From JBPOJN01 sp052033505 (GTDB lineage Bacteria > UBA10199 > JACPAL01 > GCA-016699445): a stretch of 33,593 nucleotides of DNA. Shown here piece after piece: positions 7,293-13,849 of the stretch. The position numbers were made by a program, and so were the translations under genes. Position 1 is the first letter of the stretch. The number at the start of each line of letters is the position of its first letter. The notes beneath the pieces were generated by a model that saw only the letters and a program-made list of their open reading frames with translations, was not told the origin of the DNA and ran no database searches. The stretch lies in assembly GCA_052033505.1 (NCBI GenBank), contig JBPOJN010000076.1, positions 1 to 33,593 on the forward strand. Direction: 5' to 3'.

Positions 7293-7851
7293 TGAAGTTC
7301 GAGAGACGGATGTCTTTGCCGGATTTAAAATTGCTGATCGATACCATGCTTAATCTGGAAGATTCGGCTAATTCACGAATTGTCATATGCTTTTGGGATA
7401 AGCGATTCATAATAACACTTACGGCCTGCCCCAAATTTTCAATCTTTTGCATCTCTAAATTCTCTTGAATTGATTCGCCCATGATCTTTTTTGTGATCGA
7501 TTTGTATTGAGGATCTATTTCTGCGAATTTCTCGATATTGGCTCTTTGCAGCCTGGTAATGAAAAGAAAATTAATAACCAAAGGAGACACAATTTCTGAG
7601 ACTTTATCAAAACTATAAAGCGCCGTTTTCTTGAAAATTTCCCATGTTCCTTCTGTCAAACGCTCGAAAAATTCCCACGCCTCATCATCAGAAGGTTTCT
7701 TCTCAAATTGAATATGGATAAGAGGCGGTGGCTCCACGTTCTCCATTCCACAGTGAATAATGCGACTTTTTATACAGAGCTGCAGTGCATTGACGAATAA
7801 ATCCAATTCATCTTTAGAAGGCAGAACAAGAGGGGCCGTGGGCGACGTCAT
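7249..7851 (-). CDS. Protein with C-terminal Xre-type HTH, partner of the kinase-like gene
   Basis: 200 residues. The last 45 residues form a helix-turn-helix: MTIRELAESSRLSMVSISNF then KSGKDIRLSNFIRIAAALGLKLK, as in HipB/Xre repressors. The first 150 residues are mostly helical and unrecognised (...FFERLTEGTWEIFKKTAL...). It starts with an ATGA overlap on the kinase-like gene (7848-7851), so the pair is translationally coupled. In HipBA modules the HTH antitoxin normally comes first; here it is second and its HTH sits at the far C-terminus. The locus is AT-richer than its neighbours, suggesting horizontal acquisition. An antitoxin-like regulator is an inference. Confidence 0.75.
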   Translation of the reverse strand: MTSPTAPLVLPSKDELDLFVNALQLCIKSRIIHCGMENVEPPPLIHIQFEKKPSDDEAWEFFERLTEGTWEIFKKTALYSFDKVSEIVSPLVINFLFITRLQRANIEKFAEIDPQYKSITKKIMGESIQENLEMQKIENLGQAVSVIMNRLSQKHMTIRELAESSRLSMVSISNFKSGKDIRLSNFIRIAAALGLKLKIQ

Positions 7852-8600
7852 AGAGTGGCATCCCGATATAATTGAACAATATCCTTGATAGAACGTGCTT
7901 CTTGAACTTGCTTCAGCCGCTTCTCCAGAGCCGCGGCTTCTAGGGCATTTGGAAGAGGAACAAGTCGTTTCAACTTATTCTTTTTTAAGCGACCAACCGC
8001 AATCGATACGGATGTAGAGCGAGTTTTGGAGAGTTCTTTGGGGAAACCAATCTCAAAGTAACGCAAATAATCGGGGATGCTTCCGTTATACTTAAGGAAA
8101 CAATGTGCAGAATCGATGAGAATGATTTCCCGACGAATATAGTCGAAAAGATAATTCGCATCATGCCTGTCGATCTGACCCGTGAGCCAATCAAAGAGCG
8201 AACAATTGAAAACACAATCCGCTTGAAAATCCATTCGTCCCTGACTGGTCGAAAACTGACGAGCATCGGGAAGATTGAACCATATTTGAACCGTAGTGAA
8301 TTTATCCAAAAGCCAAAGCTGAGGGACCGCCAAACTCAGACTTTTCGCAAGCCGGTAAGCCCAATATTCTCTCTCGGCTAAGGTCCCTGTTTTTTCGTCA
8401 ATCCGGCAATCAATGTGGTTTTGAAGAGATGATCTTTTTAAAAAAAGCTTTCCCCGTGAGGTAAAATAAAGGGCTTGCGTCGCTGTCTGACCGCGGGAAG
8501 GATAGTTCTTGGTCGCAAGAGGCAGTCTGCTGCCTTTTTCAATAAGCCTACGAACCTCAACGGGTGACACATGAAGAAACATTGACAACGATAATATCAC
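7848..8600 (-). CDS. Atypical HipA/PI3K-like kinase, putative toxin
   Basis: 250 residues from a GTG at 8600; an ATG six codons later (8582) is an alternative. Kinase features are visible: FTSRGKLFLKRSS with a candidate ATP-binding lysine (Lys55), then TLAEREYWAYRLAKSLSLAVPQ as the helix-C region ending in the 'VP' step. The catalytic loop IDRHDANYLF (Asp144, His146, Asn149) and ILIDSAHCF, with Asp163 in place of the DFG aspartate, follow. The DRHxxN loop is that of PI3/4-kinase-like and HipA-like enzymes. Together with the overlapping HTH gene this suggests a toxin-antitoxin-like or phospho-regulatory pair. The N-terminal HipA subdomain is not evident. Substrate unknown. Confidence 0.7.
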   Translation of the reverse strand: MILSLSMFLHVSPVEVRRLIEKGSRLPLATKNYPSRGQTATQALYFTSRGKLFLKRSSLQNHIDCRIDEKTGTLAEREYWAYRLAKSLSLAVPQLWLLDKFTTVQIWFNLPDARQFSTSQGRMDFQADCVFNCSLFDWLTGQIDRHDANYLFDYIRREIILIDSAHCFLKYNGSIPDYLRYFEIGFPKELSKTRSTSVSIAVGRLKKNKLKRLVPLPNALEAAALEKRLKQVQEARSIKDIVQLYRDATL

Positions 8601-8616
8601 ATAAAGCTTTCTTTAT
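8601..8616. promoter_or_regulatory. Candidate operator dyad upstream of the kinase/HTH pair
   Basis: ATAAAG-CTTT-CTTTAT is a perfect 6-bp inverted repeat touching the GTG start of the kinase-like gene. A further CTTTAT lies at 8626-8631, inside the end of the radical SAM gene. A dyad at the start of an operon whose product has an HTH fits autorepression, but the site is short and AT-rich, so chance is possible. Confidence 0.35.
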
Positions 8617-8627
8617 CAAAGAGAACT

Positions 8628-9662
8628 TTATAAATTATGCGTCTCGGCGATATTTGATTCAAGCGTCAGCGAAGCAAAATCCTTCTTCACGTATTCCCAA
8701 CGCTTCTTGATCTCGTTGACCGTGCCCTGCACGATGGTGGGCTTCTCGATGCGGTAATGCAGGTAGTAAGGCACCACGCAGCCGCAGCGGTCGCAGTCGG
8801 CCTTGGGCCCCAACATGCATTTTTCTTTCACCTCGCCGTGGGTCGTCAGCGAGTGGCCTTTTTTCTCAAAGATGCAATTGTCCGTCACTTTTTTGGAATT
8901 GTACGACTTCATCAACTCGAGCACTCGGTCCGGCATCGCGATGAAGTCGCCGTAGGTTTTCTTCAACTCCTTCAACTGATCGAGAACCGCATCGCGCCTC
9001 TCCCAACCGATGAAGAGATTGTCGTCCAGGCCCTGGATCGGCGTATAAAAATCGAACATGATGCCTTTGAGATGCGTGGTCGTGGCCCAGTCGCGCACGA
9101 CTTCCTCGATCGTATCGACGTTGATCGACGTCACGCACATGGCGCCCGTCACATGCAGGTCCTTGCGGCTCACGTTTTTCTTCATGAGCTGGTACAGACC
9201 TTTTTGGCGGCGCATTTTTTCGTGAGCCTCTTCGCTGCCATCGATCGAGACGTGATAGTAAACGTCCTTCCAGTCTGGCAGAGGCATCGTGCCATTCGTG
9301 ACGATCAGGTTATGCAGGAAATGTTTCTTGCAGCGTTCGATGATGCCGCGGCGGAGCAGCGGCTCGCCGCCCACCCACGTGCAGCTGTGCAAGAATTTTG
9401 ACTTCTCCTTCATTTCCAGGATGCGCTTTTCCCAGCCGTCGGCGTCGAGCGTCCCCTCCTGCTCCTGCTCGAAGAAATAACAATGTTCACAGCGCAGGTT
9501 GCACTGGTCGGTCACGTCGACGGAAATAAACGAACCTTTTGGAAATCCCACGGTGAAAAAAAAGATCTGAGGGATCAGGTGATATTGGAGAAAAGGTTTT
9601 AAAGCTTCCGCCGTTTCGGGCGTATTTTCCTGGGTTGACATGAGCTTCCGTGCGTAGTGCAT
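8628..9662 (-). CDS. Radical SAM protein with C-terminal cysteine cluster
   Basis: 344 residues. The radical SAM cluster motif CNLRCEHC (Cys54, 58, 61) follows FISVDVTDQ. A glycine-rich VGGEPLLRRGIIE, LIVTNGTMP and VSIDGSEEAHEKMR follow, the usual SAM-binding and barrel landmarks. The C-terminal part has several cysteines (DNCIFEKKGHS, EKCMLGPKADCDRCGC), suggesting auxiliary Fe-S ligands as in SPASM-type enzymes. The substrate cannot be told. There is no obvious precursor peptide next to it; the divergent 107-residue gene begins 31 bp away and might be a partner. ATG at 9662 is used; ATG at 9641 is possible. Confidence 0.88.
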   Translation of the reverse strand: MHYARKLMSTQENTPETAEALKPFLQYHLIPQIFFFTVGFPKGSFISVDVTDQCNLRCEHCYFFEQEQEGTLDADGWEKRILEMKEKSKFLHSCTWVGGEPLLRRGIIERCKKHFLHNLIVTNGTMPLPDWKDVYYHVSIDGSEEAHEKMRRQKGLYQLMKKNVSRKDLHVTGAMCVTSINVDTIEEVVRDWATTTHLKGIMFDFYTPIQGLDDNLFIGWERRDAVLDQLKELKKTYGDFIAMPDRVLELMKSYNSKKVTDNCIFEKKGHSLTTHGEVKEKCMLGPKADCDRCGCVVPYYLHYRIEKPTIVQGTVNEIKKRWEYVKKDFASLTLESNIAETHNL

Positions 9663-9693
9663 TTCCGTTTCCGTAGCAAGGGGCTAGGCTGTT

Positions 9694-10017
9694 ATGATTG
9701 TTTTGACGAATTTTGAAAGCGGCGAGCTGGAAATCAAGGCGGGAGGTCTGCCTCCGTATCGCCTCGTGCGCGAGTCGGCGAATCGCCTGATCTTATCCGC
9801 GCGGATGCATACGGTCTCGGATTTTGTGGATCAACTACCGCTCTTCATTCCTTCGGAAGACATTCTCTCTCACCTGAAAAAACATTTTGAAAAACTAACC
9901 ACCAAAACCGATCAGTGGAACTTCAAAGAAAAGTTCGCCCGTCTTCAGACACTCGTGAAGGATTACGTCCCTAAAAATCCCACCGCCGTGGCGGAAGTCG
10001 TGACGTTAGAGGGCTAA
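9694..10017 (+). CDS. Conserved-looking small protein of unknown function
   Basis: 107 residues, cytoplasmic, no signal peptide or membrane segment. The first half is beta-rich (MIVLTNFESGELEIKAGGLPPYRLVRESANRLIL); the second half is helical (LSHLKKHFEKLTTKTDQWNFKEKFARLQTLVKDYV). I do not recognise it. Its TAA is followed directly by the TTG start of the MFS gene, so the two are cotranscribed. It diverges from the radical SAM gene with only 31 bp between the starts. Confidence 0.7.
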   Translation: MIVLTNFESGELEIKAGGLPPYRLVRESANRLILSARMHTVSDFVDQLPLFIPSEDILSHLKKHFEKLTTKTDQWNFKEKFARLQTLVKDYVPKNPTAVAEVVTLEG

Positions 10018-11193
10018 TTGTCGGCTCCAAAAATAAACAAGCGCCGGCGCATTCCCCGAAATGTTTATCTCTTAGGTTTATTGAGCTTCTTCAACGACGT
10101 CACCTCAGACGCCATCGTGCCTCTTCTGCCGTTATTTCTGGGAACCATGGGCCTGGGTGTGCGTTTCTTGGGCGTGATGGAAGGATTGGCGGATTCGCTT
10201 TCGAATATTCTCAAACTTTATTCCGGCCGGCTCGCGGATCGTACGGGCAAGAGCAAGCCTCTGACGGTCGCGGGTTACGGGCTTTCCACCTTTATACGGC
10301 CGTTCTTGGCCTTGCCGATTCCTGCAGTCACCATCACCGTCCGGCTTCTCGATCGCGTCGGCAAAGGCATCCGCACGGCGCCACGCGACCGACTGATCAC
10401 CGACTTCGTCGAAAAAAAACACTGGGGCGAGGCTTTTGGTATTCAGAGATCCATGGATCATGCCGGGGCGATCGTAGGACCTTTGGTGGCGACCTGGCTG
10501 CTGTCGACGTATCACATGAGTTACTCGACTCTTTTTCTCATCGTCTGCGTCCCATCCGCACTCTCTCTCCTCTTCATTCCTCGGCTGATTCAAGACACAC
10601 CGTTCCGGGAGAAAAATAAAAGTCCGATGGCCCCATGGAAATCTCTGCCTTCGCCTCTGAAAAAATATATTTTTCTGATCTTCTTAGTCGCTTTCAGCAC
10701 GCCCTCGGAACTTTTTCTCATGATGCGCATCAAAGACTTGGGCTTCGCCCCGGCCCTCCTTCCGATGGCCTGGCTCGTCATGACCGTCGCTTCTTTTTTT
10801 TCGGCCTACTGGGGAGGACGATTGTCCGACCGCTGGAGCCGGCGGCGCACGATGGGCTTGGGCTGGTTGATTTTCGCCTTGGTTTATTTGGGGTTCGCTT
10901 TCAATACGCAACCCGGCTTCGTCTGGATCCTCATGGCAGGCTACGGCATCCAAATGGGAATCGTCGAACCGGCCGAGAGAGCGTACCCGGCCCTCGTGGT
11001 GCCGGAATCGATGCGCGCAACGGCGATCGGTTGGTTCTATTTCGCCTATGGAATGGGTCTCCTGCCGGCTTCGCTGATCTTCGGACAGGTTTGGAAATAC
11101 GCGGGCCCGCAACCCGCTTTTTTAATCAACGTCGGCATCACGCTCGGCACCTTAGGCCTCCTTTTCTTTCTTCCTTCGGACCGGAAATCTTAA
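10018..11193 (+). CDS. MFS transporter
   Basis: 391 residues with about 12 hydrophobic segments. The first cytoplasmic loop has the MFS motif-A-like GRLADRTGKSKP, and the second has LDRVGKGIRTAPRD, a pair typical of the YfkF/multidrug-resistance-like MFS subgroup. The second half repeats motif A as GGRLSDRWSRRRT. It is an inner-membrane, probably proton-coupled exporter or importer; the substrate is not predictable. TTG at 10018 is chosen because it directly abuts the upstream stop and AGAGG lies a few bases before it. Confidence 0.92.
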   Translation: MSAPKINKRRRIPRNVYLLGLLSFFNDVTSDAIVPLLPLFLGTMGLGVRFLGVMEGLADSLSNILKLYSGRLADRTGKSKPLTVAGYGLSTFIRPFLALPIPAVTITVRLLDRVGKGIRTAPRDRLITDFVEKKHWGEAFGIQRSMDHAGAIVGPLVATWLLSTYHMSYSTLFLIVCVPSALSLLFIPRLIQDTPFREKNKSPMAPWKSLPSPLKKYIFLIFLVAFSTPSELFLMMRIKDLGFAPALLPMAWLVMTVASFFSAYWGGRLSDRWSRRRTMGLGWLIFALVYLGFAFNTQPGFVWILMAGYGIQMGIVEPAERAYPALVVPESMRATAIGWFYFAYGMGLLPASLIFGQVWKYAGPQPAFLINVGITLGTLGLLFFLPSDRKS

Positions 11194-11256
11194 AAAGAGA
11201 ACCGGTGGAGTAAATTTCTCGCACCCTTCGGACGAGGTTTTCGATAAAAGAAGGCT

Positions 11257-12717
11257 ATGGCGCTTTCAGTCATTCCTCCAAACGTCATTCCTCTCTGGAA
11301 TCAAACATCTTCTGCCTTGCTTAAGACCGCTGGGGAGATACTGCCTCCTCGTTATCAAAAAACCGTCACCTCGTTTATCATCGGGCACGCAAATCCTACG
11401 GAAGCGATGGAAGCGATCGAAGTTATCCTCAGAAATCCAAGGTTGAAAAGTCTCTTGTTGGGTTGCAGTTTCCCGCTACCTTACAATCGTTTTTCGCGCC
11501 CAAAGCATTTGCGTTGTCCTTCCACGACAAACACACCGACGTTTCGTATCCAAGAATTAACAGAAGCCCTGCGGAGCGCCTTGGAGTCGAGAAAATTTGA
11601 AGACGTCCTCACCTTAGGGGGCGAACTTCAGGCTTTGGAAACGGTGCACTTCGGTGCCGTAACGGCGCAGACTTTGTCTTTTTTGGGCAGGGCGCATCGA
11701 AAGACTCAAAATTTTACCGAAGCTTTGGCCCTACTCGATCACTCTTTGGATATAAGGGAAGATGCCTTCACACTTTATGAAATAGGAATCGTCTTCCGTC
11801 ATTTAGATCGACTAGAGGACTCCGCAAGCGCCTTGAGAGACACCTTGGTCTTCGACGACAAAAACCCAAAATACCTCTGCGCCTTGGCAATCACCTTGAG
11901 AAAAATAGGGGATCCGGAATCTTTGCAGGAATCCGTAGGACTTTTGCATCAAGCCATTGCCTTATGCCGGGAGGACAGAAGGTCTTCTTATATTTTTGAA
12001 TATGGCATGACACTTCGAAGAATGAGCCTCTTAGAAGAAGCCGAAAAAAAATTCAGAGAATGTATCGTACTCAGCGCAGACAATATCGAGCACAAAAACG
12101 TATCTAAATTTCTCCTAGCTTCCACCCTACGCGACTTGGAGCGTATGCACGAAGCTTACGACCTTTTGATGGAAATCACTTTCGATGCGCCGTCGGTGGA
12201 ACGCTACCAAAACGTTCTCTCCGACGTTTCTCGCTTGATGAGGAAAAGATTCGACCTCAAGGCCAGCTTGAATCGTATCCAAAAACATCAAGACGAAAAT
12301 CATCCGGGACGAGCCGAGAATCTCTTACGTGAATTGAACTTGGATCTTCAAAAAGAAAAATTTGTTTCACCACTCATCCTCTCCGACCTATTACATCAGC
12401 TTCTCCAAACCGGCCGCCAAGACGGGGCTGTAAAAATCCTCGAAGAAAGCCTCCTGGCTCTTCCTTATTGGATGGATAAGGGCGATTCGGATCTCTGCAA
12501 TACTTGGAAAGAACTGCTTCTCAAACTAAGAGAACCCGGCCTTAAAGGAATCAAACCGATCCTCAAGAAGTTACGGAACGCAGAAAGGAGCTCTCTCCGT
12601 CTGATTTCTTCACTGCCTGAAGACGAGCTGTTACGATCGCCGGTGTTTCAACGAAATGACGTTGTGTTTCAATGGACCGGCACACCCATAAATTTATCTT
12701 CAAGCCACGTCGGTTGA
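11257..12717 (+). CDS. Tetratricopeptide-repeat protein
   Basis: 486 residues, no signal peptide. After a hydrophobic, proline-containing N-terminus (MALSVIPPNVIPLWNQTSS) and a linker come degenerate TPR units from about residue 90 to 320: LSFLGRAHRKTQNFTEALAL, LYEIGIVFRHLDRLEDSASAL, FEYGMTLRRMSLLEEAEKKF, LASTLRDLERMHEAYDLL. TPRs mediate protein-protein contacts; the partner is unknown. It is more AT-rich than the flanking MFS and acnA genes, as are the two genes at 27344-29481, whose N-termini look alike. It converges with the secreted-protein gene downstream. Confidence 0.75.
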   Translation: MALSVIPPNVIPLWNQTSSALLKTAGEILPPRYQKTVTSFIIGHANPTEAMEAIEVILRNPRLKSLLLGCSFPLPYNRFSRPKHLRCPSTTNTPTFRIQELTEALRSALESRKFEDVLTLGGELQALETVHFGAVTAQTLSFLGRAHRKTQNFTEALALLDHSLDIREDAFTLYEIGIVFRHLDRLEDSASALRDTLVFDDKNPKYLCALAITLRKIGDPESLQESVGLLHQAIALCREDRRSSYIFEYGMTLRRMSLLEEAEKKFRECIVLSADNIEHKNVSKFLLASTLRDLERMHEAYDLLMEITFDAPSVERYQNVLSDVSRLMRKRFDLKASLNRIQKHQDENHPGRAENLLRELNLDLQKEKFVSPLILSDLLHQLLQTGRQDGAVKILEESLLALPYWMDKGDSDLCNTWKELLLKLREPGLKGIKPILKKLRNAERSSLRLISSLPEDELLRSPVFQRNDVVFQWTGTPINLSSSHVG

Positions 12718-12785
12718 TGCAAACTTTACCGGATCACCGACGAAATCGTTTCGAATTTCGCTTCTACTTTTCCGAGCACGCATTT

Positions 12786-12815
12786 CCGCGAAGGAAACGC
12801 GGCTCCTATAGCCGC
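12786..12815. terminator. Overlapping GC hairpins between convergent genes (possible terminator)
   Basis: The 124-bp gap between convergent stops holds CCGCG-AAGGAAA-CGCGG (12786-12802) and an overlapping GCGGCT-CCTAT-AGCCGC (12799-12815). The two stems are mutually exclusive. No T-run follows on either strand, so termination is only a possibility from position. Confidence 0.3.
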
Positions 12816-12841
12816 AATGTCCCACGATCTTGCCAACAGCC

Positions 12842-13720
12842 TCAGAGAGGCGACTCCATCCCTCCCCACTCCACGACCGTAAACCCTTTTCTCTCGAACG
12901 ACTTCAACGTTTGCTCCTTGATTTTGACTGGCTCCTGCATTCCCTGAAGCACCATGAATATCCGCAGCACGCTATCCGGATTCGGCGTAATCGTCAGAGG
13001 CGCCGTGTCTGTATACTCGCTTCCGGCAAAATGGACGAGATTGTACGGATTTTTTTCCATCTTCGGCATCCAATACACGATGAACTCGTTATATTCCTTC
13101 GGCGTCAGGCCCAACGTTTTCAAAGTCTTTTGCAAAAATATCTTCGTATCTTCACCCCTCACCACAAAACCTTCGGAGAGATCATAATGAGGCGGCATGG
13201 CAGGACGACCTTCCCAAAAAAGATAATTGTATTCCTGTCCGTCCGCACGGTTCACTAGACGGCCGTTGGGAAAAGCCGTCACTGACCAGCCCCTAAGTTC
13301 AAAGTCATAATTCGGATAATGGGCCACCAACTCACCCTGATAATCCAAGCGGACCTCCACGTTCTGAATTGTGGACGGATAAAGATAAATGACGGGTTTT
13401 TCATCGATCACTTTCCGGCTCGTGGCCATACAAGACTCCAACTTCCCGCTTTGATTTTCAGCTATTTTTTTAAGGCGTTGCTCCCAATCTTTTTGAAAAC
13501 TAAATGCAAGGTTGATAAAAAATCGGCGGGATTTCTTTTGGATCGGCAAAACTACTGCCGTGGGCATGTCATTTTTAATATTTTGAACCGCCTTTTCTGC
13601 CTTCACTCGGCTTGAAAAAGAGAGGCTGCAGGAAAGGTCTATTTCTTTAAAATTCGAAGTTTCAGCTGAAGCCGAGAGAGGAAACATGATGAGAAAAGCG
13701 ATTATTTTAAAACTCTTCAT
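12842..13720 (-). CDS. Secreted protein of unknown function ('IYLYP' type)
   Basis: 292 residues from the ATG at 13720, chosen over an ATG two codons upstream because AGGAG lies 7 nt before it. A signal peptide (MKSFKIIAFLIMFPLSASA) is present. The core reads KPVIYLYPSTIQNVEVRL, YPNYDFELRGWSVTAFPNGRL, QEYNYLFWEG, then YNEFIVYWMPKMEKNPYNLVHF. This aromatic-rich pattern is one I associate with a widespread uncharacterised secreted family, but I cannot name a domain. Periplasmic or extracellular. It lies downstream of acnA on the same strand after a 129-bp gap, probably with its own promoter. Confidence 0.75.
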   Translation of the reverse strand: MKSFKIIAFLIMFPLSASAETSNFKEIDLSCSLSFSSRVKAEKAVQNIKNDMPTAVVLPIQKKSRRFFINLAFSFQKDWEQRLKKIAENQSGKLESCMATSRKVIDEKPVIYLYPSTIQNVEVRLDYQGELVAHYPNYDFELRGWSVTAFPNGRLVNRADGQEYNYLFWEGRPAMPPHYDLSEGFVVRGEDTKIFLQKTLKTLGLTPKEYNEFIVYWMPKMEKNPYNLVHFAGSEYTDTAPLTITPNPDSVLRIFMVLQGMQEPVKIKEQTLKSFERKGFTVVEWGGMESPL

Positions 13721-13849
13721 TAACATCTCCTGCCTATAATCCTCCTGCTTTGAGTGGTATTCAGAATAGTTATCTCTCGGTTGCCACCGACACCTTTGAT
13801 TTATCCTTTAGATGTCTCCTAGCCCAGACAAGCTGGATAAGTGACTAAT

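Noticed and set aside
8757..9401. A 214-codon open frame opposite the radical SAM gene
   Set aside because: Antisense of a gene with clear CxxxCxxC and downstream motifs; His/Ala/Val-rich shadow translation.
13777..13790. TCGGT-TGCC-ACCGA hairpin after acnA as a terminator
   Set aside because: Only a 5-bp stem and no T-run on the minus strand, so it cannot be told from chance.
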